9,223 bases of DNA from Flavobacteriales bacterium UBA6165 (lineage in GTDB: Bacteria > Bacteroidota > Bacteroidia > Flavobacteriales_D > Crocinitomicaceae), in contig DIUF01000121.1 in NCBI GenBank assembly GCA_002422285.1, forward strand, positions 1-9,223. The letters run 5' to 3'. Numbering within the stretch: the first letter of the stretch is position 1; every line of letters begins with the position of its first letter. Positions 1 to 5,233 of this stretch are shown piece by piece. The notes under the pieces were generated by a model. The model made no database searches, was not told the origin of the DNA, and saw nothing but the letters and a program-made list of their open reading frames with translations. The translations under genes were made by a program, and so were the position numbers.

Positions 1-451
1 GCGCCAAAATCTCACTGAGTTTTTTTTGGGCTTCGGCTTCTGCTGCTTCTTTCAATTCGCCCTTTTCGCGTTTGAGTTTTTCAATTTCCGCTTTGCTTCG
101 ATTCAACTCTTTGACTTGTTCCGATTTTTCATTCAATTCCTTTTGCAAGGAGAGCATTTGATCCGCGTTTTCTTCGAGCAGTTTTGCTTTCAGTTTGTCC
201 TCCATCGCTTTCCGGTCAACGCGCAATTGTTGCTCCAAACGCTCTTGAAACAGCTCGTTTTCCTGTTTTTTCTTGGCTTCGAACTCCAATTTTTGTTGAA
301 TGAGCGCTTGTTCTTTTTCTTCGAATAGCTTTTTCTCCACCAAAAGTTGATTCTGGTATTTGGCGCGAATTTCATCTTCGAGTTGATGCGCTAGTATATC
401 CTGCACGTCTATTTCGACACTACAGTTTGGACAGTTGATGGTATTGGACAT
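1..451 (-). CDS. DUF2130-type coiled-coil protein, N-terminal part (partial)
   Basis: This open frame starts with ATG at 451 and runs without a stop off the left edge, so only the first 150 residues are visible. The N-terminus MSNTINCPNCSVEID carries a C7-x2-C10 pair that resembles half of a zinc ribbon. From about residue 22 to the edge the chain is almost entirely charged and heptad-like, rich in E, K, Q and L, which predicts a long coiled coil. A short CPNC-type head followed by a long coiled coil is typical of DUF2130 proteins, whose conserved, nuclease-like C-terminal domain would lie beyond the window. The cellular role of that family is not established. The gene follows the secreted-repeat gene on the same strand after 47 bases and could be co-transcribed, although a near-match to the -7 box (TACCTTTA) lies in that gap. 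Another coiled-coil protein with a CxxC head remains possible. Confidence 0.65.
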   Translation of the reverse strand, partial: MSNTINCPNCSVEIDVQDILAHQLEDEIRAKYQNQLLVEKKLFEEKEQALIQQKLEFEAKKKQENELFQERLEQQLRVDRKAMEDKLKAKLLEENADQMLSLQKELNEKSEQVKELNRSKAEIEKLKREKGELKEAAEAEAQKKLSEILA

Positions 452-498
452 AGTTGAAATAAATGAAAGGTAAAGGTAGGGAAAAAATAATGTGGATT

Positions 499-918
499 TC
501 ACTCCTTAACCACACCATCTTCATAAATCACGGATTTTTGAATTGTACCGTCCTCATTGAAATAAATCCAAGTTCCATGCGGTACAGAGCAAGGAAAATC
601 GGTCCAATCCCCCGTTTCATTGGTTTTAAAAAAACGAATTACTTTAATGCTGCCTGACGGATAATACTCGATTCGCTTTCCTAGAGCGCAATCCATATAA
701 GAAAATCCTTCCTGAAGTAAAAGTCCTTCTTTGTTAAAATATCGCAGCCAACATGGTGTACAACTCTCAATATCTGTAGAGGTTCTGTTATCAGAATTAC
801 CAAAATTATTTTCTCCTTGCACTGCTAATTTGTGAGGATGGTAATCGAGTGTGTCAATTTGAGAACAAATAACAATTGGGCTCATCAAAATTAGAATGGT
901 TACTCGTAAATTCATCAT
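499..918 (-). CDS. Small secreted protein with MORN/YwqK-like repeats
   Basis: The product has 139 residues and starts with two consecutive Met codons, either of which could be used. Residues 1-19 form a signal peptide: one Arg, a hydrophobic core, and a likely signal peptidase I site before Gln20 (ICS|Q). It is not a clear lipobox, because Ile precedes the Cys. The mature part has three degenerate repeats of the pattern G-x-W/R-x-x-Y-x-x-G-x-I/L, around residues 57-72, 80-98 and 114-135. These resemble the MORN_2 repeats of YwqK-family proteins. There are four cysteines in the mature part, C53 and C56 (CTPC), C77 and C110, which could form disulfides in the periplasm. The gene begins 15 bases after the fic stop codon, so the two probably share a transcript. 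YwqK relatives are often labelled antitoxins in databases, but nothing here shows that activity. The function is unknown. Confidence 0.6.
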   Translation of the reverse strand: MMNLRVTILILMSPIVICSQIDTLDYHPHKLAVQGENNFGNSDNRTSTDIESCTPCWLRYFNKEGLLLQEGFSYMDCALGKRIEYYPSGSIKVIRFFKTNETGDWTDFPCSVPHGTWIYFNEDGTIQKSVIYEDGVVKE

Positions 919-933
919 GTTAAATCAAATAAT

Positions 934-1890
934 TCACTTCACTTTTTTATAAACCGTTTTGGTCTTATCCCCTTCTTTTATAAACAAGCCTCTGGAAACA
1001 CCTTCTTTCAAGTCGCGGCTGGCGGTTGCTGTTGAAATTTCTTTGAAGACAACCATATAATCTTTTCTGCTAAATATGTCTGCGGAAATTTCTGTGTAAT
1101 ATGCTAAACGATCGGAAGTTGTAAATATTCTACTTTTAAAATCTAGCATTGTGCTTAATGTATCGTTGATGGTTTGAAGCATGTAGCAAATAAAAGGTGT
1201 AGAATAACCTGATTTATCGCTAAGCGCAAGGGCTTTATAATATTCTTGCTGCGTTTTGTTGATCATGTTTTCAAAAGGAATAAACTCAAATACAGGATGT
1301 TCATTCATAAGAATCAAGGTTTGCCATAGTCGTCCCATTCTTCCATTACCATCGATGAAAGGATGAATAAATTCCATTTCATAATGAAAAACACAACTTT
1401 TGATGAGTGCAATCTCTTGTGAAGATTTGAGATAGGCGAATAAATCATTCATCAGGTATGGCACATTTTCAGCAGGTGGGGCCATGTGTGCGATTTTATC
1501 CCCGGCCATAATACCAACACCTTTTTGCCGATATTTTCCGTTATCAGCAACCAAACCCTGCATCAAAATTTGATGTGCAGCAAGAAACGAGTCCGACGAA
1601 TGGGAATTAAAATCATGCAATTGATTGTACACCTGAATAGCATTTAAAACCTCCGTGACATCTTTCTCAGGACCAATTACTCTTTTGTTGTCGAGTAATG
1701 CAGTGATTTGTTCTTCAGTTAGCGTATTGCCTTCAATCCCTAAAGATGAATGTATTGTTTTGATGCGGTTCTCTTTTCTGAGTTTGGGTGATGGTCTGTC
1801 GAGAAATCGCGCGTTTATTTGCCCAATTTTTTCTGAAATTGACACAACCAATTTTAAAATCTCTGGTGTAACTTGATATGGTGGATTCAT
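934..1890 (-). CDS. Fic family AMP-transferase (class II) with C-terminal winged helix
   Basis: Fic enzymes transfer AMP from ATP to hydroxyl side chains of target proteins. Numbering from the ATG at 1890 (318 residues), the catalytic motif HPFIDGNGRMGR is complete at 176-187, with catalytic His176, Asp180 in the acidic position and both Arg184 and Arg187. The N-terminal inhibitory-helix motif S-x-x-x-E-G is at 49-54 (Glu53), which defines class II and implies self-inhibition. The target-binding flap lies near 130-147. Residues about 268-316 look like a winged helix-turn-helix, so DNA binding is plausible. An in-frame ATG at 1905 would add MIVSE. I prefer 1890 because relatives usually begin M-x-PPY, and because the 1905 codon lies inside an operator-like palindrome only a few bases after the expected transcription start. 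The secreted-repeat gene follows 15 bases downstream. The target protein cannot be inferred. Confidence 0.9.
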   Translation of the reverse strand: MNPPYQVTPEILKLVVSISEKIGQINARFLDRPSPKLRKENRIKTIHSSLGIEGNTLTEEQITALLDNKRVIGPEKDVTEVLNAIQVYNQLHDFNSHSSDSFLAAHQILMQGLVADNGKYRQKGVGIMAGDKIAHMAPPAENVPYLMNDLFAYLKSSQEIALIKSCVFHYEMEFIHPFIDGNGRMGRLWQTLILMNEHPVFEFIPFENMINKTQQEYYKALALSDKSGYSTPFICYMLQTINDTLSTMLDFKSRIFTTSDRLAYYTEISADIFSRKDYMVVFKEISTATASRDLKEGVSRGLFIKEGDKTKTVYKKVK

Positions 1891-1893
1891 TTC

Positions 1894-1919
1894 TGATACT
1901 ATCATTTGATACTATCAAA
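1894..1919. promoter_or_regulatory. Tandem palindromic operator at the fic start
   Basis: Two copies of the 11-mer TGATACTATCA lie at 1894-1904 and 1907-1917, with a 13-base period. Each is a perfect palindrome around a central C (TGATA-C-TATCA). The second extends to TTTGATACTATCAAA at 1905-1919, with 7-base arms. The pair overlaps the candidate -7 box and expected transcription start of fic and ends just before the preferred ATG. This is where a repressor would block transcription. The winged helix of Fic itself is the obvious candidate regulator, but that is inference. Confidence 0.6.
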
Positions 1920-1923
1920 GATA
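1916..1923 (-). promoter_or_regulatory. Candidate -7 promoter element of fic
   Basis: Read on the minus strand, the sequence is TATCTTTG, an exact match to the Bacteroidota -7 consensus TAnnTTTG. It would start transcription around 1909-1911 and leave a leader of about 20 bases before the ATG at 1890. No clear TTTG -33 element is visible 19-21 bases upstream. The box overlaps the outer palindrome of the operator. Confidence 0.5.
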
Positions 1924-1961
1924 GGGTAAAATTGTGAATTACATTTATATTTGAAAATCAC

Positions 1962-1993
1962 AAAAAAAAAGCCCGAAGTTACCTTCGAGCTTT
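1962..1993 (-). terminator. Intrinsic terminator after tRNA-like copy A
   Basis: On the minus strand an 11-base-pair stem (AAAGCTCGAAG with CTTCGGGCTTT, one G-U pair) closes on a four-base loop. It is followed by an unbroken run of T (plus-strand A at 1962-1970). It starts two bases after the 3' end of the degenerate tRNA copy A and insulates fic from read-through of the tRNA region. Confidence 0.8.
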
Positions 1994-1995
1994 CG

Positions 1996-2054
1996 TAGCG
2001 CGGGGGAGAGTTGAACTCCCGTCCGTCAATTGACGGATATGAATTCTATGCTCC
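1996..2054 (-). pseudogene. tRNA-like remnant A (3' portion)
   Basis: Read on the minus strand, this matches the 3' part of the neighbouring intact tRNA: D-stem 3' strand (GGAGC), a degraded anticodon arm still containing TTCATA, a T-arm with GGGAG and CTCCC, and the acceptor strand CCGCGCT plus A. The 26 bases at its 3' end match the intact gene with one difference. The 5' acceptor and D-arm are missing, replaced by AT-rich sequence. Between anticodon and T-arm it carries the perfect 16-base palindrome TCCGTCAATTGACGGA (2022-2037), absent from the intact tRNA but almost identical in copy B. It cannot fold as a tRNA and is either a decayed gene or a tRNA-derived repeat. Confidence 0.7.
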
Positions 2055-2077
2055 ATCACAATAAATTTTATGTGTGG

Positions 2078-2110
2078 AAAAAGAAAAAGGTCGCCATTTC
2101 TGACAACCTT
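2078..2110 (-). terminator. Intrinsic terminator of the intact tRNA gene
   Basis: On the minus strand AAGGTTGTCA pairs with TGGCGACCTT (10 pairs, two of them G-U) around a GAAA tetraloop. A T-rich tail interrupted by one C follows (plus-strand A-rich 2078-2088). The stem begins four bases after the tRNA discriminator base, so the primary transcript would have a very short 3' trailer. Confidence 0.8.
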
Positions 2111-2114
2111 CTTG

Positions 2115-2188
2115 TAGCGCGGGGGAGATTTGAACTCCCGGCCTCAGGGTTATGAATCCTGTGCTCTAACCAACTGAGCTACCGCGCC
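2115..2188 (-). tRNA. tRNA-Met (anticodon CAT)
   Basis: The 74-base sequence folds into a standard cloverleaf: acceptor GGCGCGG with CCGCGCT (terminal G-U pair) and discriminator A; D-stem GCTC with GAGC; anticodon stem CAGGA with CCCTG (innermost A-C mismatch); loop TTCATAA with anticodon CAT; five-base variable loop AGGCC; T-stem GGGAG with CTCCC; and loop TTCAAAT. CCA is not encoded, since CAA follows the discriminator. CAT could read Met as elongator or initiator, or Ile if C34 is modified to lysidine. The first pair is not the C-A mismatch of bacterial initiators, so elongator Met is the first choice. A terminator follows directly, and degenerate relatives lie on both sides. Confidence 0.93.
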
Positions 2189-2207
2189 ATATACTATTTC
2201 AAAAAAC

Positions 2208-2337
2208 TTTGAACTCCCGTCCGTCAACTGACGGATATGAATCCTGCGCTCTAATCCCGAAAAATAGAAATTTTCAATTTCGTTATTTTTCGCGGACTCT
2301 CGAAATTCAATTTCGGCGCCGACTGAACTACTGCGCC
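2208..2337 (-). pseudogene. tRNA-like remnant B with a D-loop insertion
   Basis: On the minus strand this begins with GGCGCAG and the D-stem GTTC, resembling the 5' end of the intact tRNA. It is interrupted inside the D-loop by 64 extra bases (2255-2318), then resumes with TTAGAGC, an anticodon-arm remnant containing TTCATA, and the start of the T-arm (GGGAGTTCAAA). It then stops: the 3' T-stem and acceptor strand are missing. Its anticodon-to-T-arm segment matches copy A rather than the intact gene, including CCGTCAGTTGACGG. The anticodon stem no longer pairs well, so a working tRNA is unlikely. It lies between a candidate promoter and the intact tRNA, so it is probably transcribed as leader. 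Confidence 0.7.
2255..2318. repeat. 64-base palindromic insertion in the D-loop of copy B
   Basis: The insert holds two hairpins. The first pairs CGAAAAATA (2258-2266) with TATTTTTCG (2284-2292) and, inside it, GAAATT (2267-2272) with AATTTC (2276-2281). That gives 15 pairs with a two-base bulge and a three-base loop. The second is the perfect palindrome CGAAATTCAATTTCG (2301-2315). The 8-mer CAATTTCG occurs in both (2275-2282 and 2308-2315). It has no coding content. The structure resembles a small mobile palindromic repeat, but no target-site duplication is evident. Confidence 0.6.
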
Positions 2338-2388
2338 AAATATTCTTTAAATTCAAAAACAAGTCGAAGTGATTTGTTTTTGAGGGTG

Positions 2389-2396
2389 CAAAAGTA
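2389..2396 (-). promoter_or_regulatory. Candidate -7 promoter element of the tRNA locus
   Basis: Read on the minus strand, the sequence is TACTTTTG followed by CACC, an exact TAnnTTTG match. The expected start is near 2382-2384, about 45 bases before tRNA-like copy B and about 195 before the intact tRNA. A clear -33 TTTG is not visible. No better -7 match is seen in the 19 bases between copy B and the intact tRNA. Confidence 0.45.
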
Positions 2397-2435
2397 ATTA
2401 AACTTTTTTATTGAATTAACTTAGGGCTAATATTT

Positions 2436-3185
2436 TTACGACCTATCGTCTTCATGGAGCACTTTTGTGTTGTGTTTCAGCGTTCTAAAGAACAAAGAAA
2501 TGAACAACGCCACGCTTAAAACGATCCAATACATATTGTTGTTTTCGAAACCGCCGTTCAGTTTGTAGTCGCGAATTATGGCTACGAAAAGAAAACCGAT
2601 GATTGTTGCTGTTACACCCGAATATTCTCTTCTAAAAATGGTTTTCAAAGAGAAAGGAATGGGCGATTTTTCGTAGCGCTTGAAACTTGGAATAAATGCA
2701 GGGATGGTATTGGACCAACGCAAATATTGTTCACCAAATTTTCTTTCCAAGAAACGTTCTTCAGCAAACATGATGCGCTCATAGTACAGCCAAAACAAAA
2801 GACTTACGACCAACACAAACCAAGGATTGAGGACATAAATCACAATACCAATCCACATTAAATAATTCCCCAAATACAAAGGATGGCGCACTGTAGAATA
2901 AATCCCTTTGGTGTTTAAGGCCTCAGCTACTTGCTCTTTGGTATTACGACCCGAGGTATGCTTATTTGATGTGCCAATAGCAATAGCGCGAATGATTTGT
3001 CCGAGTGCTGAAACTGCCGCCGCAATACAAAGCCACAAACATTGTTTGACTTCATCAAATTCAATCCAATCGTAATTAGTGAACCAAATGGCAGGAATTG
3101 ATAAAAGAAAAAGTAAAACAGGGATTTGTCCGCGGTATCGAAACAACCAATTTCCGTTTTTCTCCATGCTATTAACCAGTGCCAT
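2436..3185 (-). CDS. Membrane methyltransferase of the ICMT/PEMT-like superfamily
   Basis: The 249-residue product has about six hydrophobic segments (roughly 17-35, 47-72, two within 105-135, 189-205 and 217-234). It carries the superfamily signature around residues 91-107: R100-H101-P102-x-Y104-x-G106-N107. The signature is followed after two helices by E142/E143 and the FGxxY pattern (150-154) that complete the cofactor-binding region in isoprenylcysteine and phospholipid methyltransferases. It therefore probably methylates a membrane-associated substrate with S-adenosylmethionine. The substrate is unknown, and true prenylcysteine is not expected in bacteria. The C-terminal extension with two more membrane segments (189-234) is longer than minimal members. 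Met7 (codon 3165-3167) is an alternative start. The gene diverges from the START-like gene across 183 bases. Confidence 0.75.
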   Translation of the reverse strand: MALVNSMEKNGNWLFRYRGQIPVLLFLLSIPAIWFTNYDWIEFDEVKQCLWLCIAAAVSALGQIIRAIAIGTSNKHTSGRNTKEQVAEALNTKGIYSTVRHPLYLGNYLMWIGIVIYVLNPWFVLVVSLLFWLYYERIMFAEERFLERKFGEQYLRWSNTIPAFIPSFKRYEKSPIPFSLKTIFRREYSGVTATIIGFLFVAIIRDYKLNGGFENNNMYWIVLSVALFISLFFRTLKHNTKVLHEDDRS

Positions 3186-3300
3186 ATTCTCTTGGGATTT
3201 GTGTGTATGAATTTTGTTATCAAAAGGTTAAGTCACATTGACCTATGTATCAACTTGACCAATTTGAGCACAAAAAAAAGCATAATTTCAATAAAAACGC

Positions 3301-3308
3301 TAATTTTG
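3301..3308 (+). promoter_or_regulatory. Candidate -7 promoter element of the START-lptFG operon
   Basis: TAATTTTG followed by CG matches TAnnTTTG exactly. It lies 60 bases before the START-like ATG, leaving a leader of about 55 bases. Upstream is A-rich, with no clean TTTG at the -33 spacing. As the genes to 7564 are tightly packed on the plus strand, this may drive START-like, lptFG and both glycosyltransferases. Confidence 0.5.
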
Positions 3309-3316
3309 CGGCAATT

Positions 3317-3347
3317 AAAGGAAAATCGAAACGTTTGAACTTCCTTT
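3317..3347 (+). other. Possible hairpin in the START-like gene leader
   Basis: AAAGGAA (3317-3323) and TTCCTTT (3341-3347) form a 7-base inverted repeat around 17 bases containing the palindrome AAACGTTT. It lies in the expected 5' leader. It has no T-tract and no match to a riboswitch I know, and could be chance in AT-rich DNA. Confidence 0.25.
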
Positions 3348-3368
3348 CACTCAATTTACCACGCGGTT

Positions 3369-3758
3369 ATGACCGAGAAAAAGAAATTTGAATTAGAGTA
3401 CGTTTTTAAATCGTCGCCCAGTATATTATATAAATTGCTTTCAACGCCAGATGGATTGGCAGAATGGTTTGCAGACGATGTGAATGTGCAAGACGATATT
3501 TATACATTCGATTGGGCAGGAGAAGAAGTAACCGCCCGGTTATTGTCAAGTAAATCAGGTGATTTTATACGTTGGACTTGGTTGGAAGACGATGATGAAG
3601 ATGAGAGCACGTACTTCGAATTGAAAGTGAAGGTCGATCCAATGACCAAAATGAGTGTTTTGTTGATAACCGATTTTGCTGAAGAAGATGAAATTGATGA
3701 AGCCAAACAACTTTGGGAGTCTCAAATCAACAACTTGAAAAGGATTATTGGAGCCTAA
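3369..3758 (+). CDS. START-like (SRPBCC / AHA1-type) domain protein
   Basis: This is a soluble, strongly acidic protein of 129 residues with no signal peptide. Its layout fits a compact SRPBCC/START-like fold: a first strand at 7-14, a helix, then STPDGLAEWFADDV (25-38), which matches the conserved STPEGLxxWF-type segment of AHA1-like proteins; central strands with W70/W72; an acidic loop (EDDDEDE, 73-79); and a closing amphipathic helix at about 108-128 with W116. Bacteroidota carry a short single-domain family of this kind. The ligand and role are unknown; binding of a hydrophobic molecule or a chaperone-related role would be inference. The lptFG start lies 20 bases after its stop, so the two are probably co-transcribed. 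Confidence 0.8.
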   Translation: MTEKKKFELEYVFKSSPSILYKLLSTPDGLAEWFADDVNVQDDIYTFDWAGEEVTARLLSSKSGDFIRWTWLEDDDEDESTYFELKVKVDPMTKMSVLLITDFAEEDEIDEAKQLWESQINNLKRIIGA

Positions 3759-3778
3759 TCACCTCAATTTAAGGCACA

Positions 3779-5233
3779 TTGAAAAGGCTGTATTTATTTA
3801 ATCTGAAATCATTTTTGGGGCCTTTTGTGGCTACCCTTCTTGTTTCTTTGTTTATTCTTTTGATGCAATTCTTTTGGAAATACATCGACGATTTGATGGG
3901 CAAAGGACTTGGATTGAGCGTAATTCTTGAACTTATTCTTTATATTTCAGCTGGATTGATTCCTCTAGCGCTCCCACTGACCGTTTTGTTGTCATCAATA
4001 ATGACAACTGGAAATTTAGCCGAAAACAACGAACTCACTGCACTCAAGTCTTCGGGGCTTTCACTAAGTACAATTCTTCGTCCCCTTTTTATCTTTATCG
4101 TTGTCATTTCAGGTGTCACATTCTACTTTTCAAACTACGTAATTCCGAATGCGGACTTAAAAGCAAAGGCGCTCATTTACGATATACAAAACACCAAATT
4201 TGAATTGATGTTTAGACCTGGTACGTTCATCAAAGACATTCAAGGCTACACCATCAAAGTGCAAGAAGTTGACGGAAATACTTTTAAAAATCTAACCATT
4301 TACGACGAGACTAAACCAAACATGGTGCGAATCGTGAAAGCCCAATCTGGAGCGGTTTTTCATGAACCAGGTGGCAGTCATTTGTTATTTCAGTTGAAAC
4401 AGGGACATATCCATGAAGAAATGCCTTCATCGCCAGCCATGTACACCAATGATGGCAAATGGAAACAACCTGATCACTTTCCGAGTCGCAAGTACACCTT
4501 TGAGTCCTCAACATTCAAGGTGCAGCTTTCTGGATTCGACATTAGTCGAACAGATGAGAGTCTATTCATTCAACCCTACGAGATGATGAATGTATTTCAG
4601 CTATCTCGCAGCGTAGACTCTTCTTACATCAAGCAGGACACCTTAAATTTACGATTTGCACAAGGACATAAGAGTCAGACGCCCTATTTTCTTGCGCAAG
4701 ATTTTTTGCGACAAAATGACTTTTTAGAAAACATAAACGACACCATTTTCTTTCCAAGTGGCATGCATGCCATTCCACTCGACTCTCTTACAGAATCTCA
4801 ACTGAGTATCGCAAAGACTGATGCAGCTGCGAATATTAAGGTGCGCAAAGCCAATTTGGAAAATCAAATATCATCAATTGCCGTGCATCGTTTGGAACTG
4901 AAACAGATTCAAACTGAATTCCATAAAAAATTTGCGCTCAGCTATTCCGTTTTGATTCTCTTTTTGATTGGTGCGCCTCTCGGGGCTATCGTGAGAAAAG
5001 GCGGGTTTGGAATGCCTGTAGTGGTCGCCGTACTTTTGTTTTTAGTCTATTACGTGCTCACTATTGTTGGTGAAAACATGCTAAAGGCCGATGCCATTTC
5101 ACCAGTTTTGGGGGTATGGTTGAGTTCAATTATCCTGACACCCATCGCGTTTTTGGTCTTTTTCATTGCCTCGCGCGATTTGTCTTTTCGTGATTGGGTG
5201 GCCACAAATCTCAAATTGAAAAGAAAGTCATGA
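3779..5233 (+). CDS. LptF/LptG family lipopolysaccharide export permease
   Basis: This is an inner-membrane permease subunit of the LptBFG transporter, which extracts lipopolysaccharide and passes it to the periplasmic bridge. The 484 residues show three N-terminal membrane segments (about 10-33, 46-72, 99-122), a large periplasmic region (about 123-385) and three C-terminal segments (about 386-405, 411-431, 443-463). The coupling-helix pattern ELTALKSSGLS (85-95) and the segment GAPLGAIVRKGGFGMP (398-413) are family hallmarks. E. coli LptF and LptG have about 360 residues; the extra length lies in the periplasmic region, as is common in Bacteroidota. The start is TTG at 3779: a TAA lies in frame three codons upstream, the N-terminus MKRLYLFNLK fits the family, and the next in-frame Met would remove the first membrane segment. 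AAGG five bases upstream may assist. Whether it acts as LptF, LptG or both cannot be told. Confidence 0.93.
   Translation: MKRLYLFNLKSFLGPFVATLLVSLFILLMQFFWKYIDDLMGKGLGLSVILELILYISAGLIPLALPLTVLLSSIMTTGNLAENNELTALKSSGLSLSTILRPLFIFIVVISGVTFYFSNYVIPNADLKAKALIYDIQNTKFELMFRPGTFIKDIQGYTIKVQEVDGNTFKNLTIYDETKPNMVRIVKAQSGAVFHEPGGSHLLFQLKQGHIHEEMPSSPAMYTNDGKWKQPDHFPSRKYTFESSTFKVQLSGFDISRTDESLFIQPYEMMNVFQLSRSVDSSYIKQDTLNLRFAQGHKSQTPYFLAQDFLRQNDFLENINDTIFFPSGMHAIPLDSLTESQLSIAKTDAAANIKVRKANLENQISSIAVHRLELKQIQTEFHKKFALSYSVLILFLIGAPLGAIVRKGGFGMPVVVAVLLFLVYYVLTIVGENMLKADAISPVLGVWLSSIILTPIAFLVFFIASRDLSFRDWVATNLKLKRKS

Noticed and set aside
26..328. 100-residue plus-strand frame rich in Phe, Leu and Gln
   Set aside because: It is the complement of the Glu/Lys-rich coiled coil of the DUF2130-like gene, which turns into runs of Phe and Leu.
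1996..2188. Integration site (att) made by duplication of a tRNA 3' end
   Set aside because: Copy A repeats 26 bases of the tRNA 3' end with one mismatch, which is how attachment sites look. But only about 120 bases separate the two, with no integrase or cargo, and similarity continues beyond the tRNA end in only part of the unit. A past integration cannot be excluded.
1996..2337. A split tRNA assembled from copies A and B
   Set aside because: A supplies a 3' part and B a 5' part, but both carry the same degraded anticodon arm and overlap there. Split tRNAs of this kind are not known in bacteria, and an intact tRNA lies between them.
2150..2362. 70-residue minus-strand frame ending in GAVAQLVRAQDS
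   Set aside because: This C-terminus is the familiar artefact of translating a tRNA 5' half. The frame runs across tRNA-like copy B and the intact tRNA and has no protein character.
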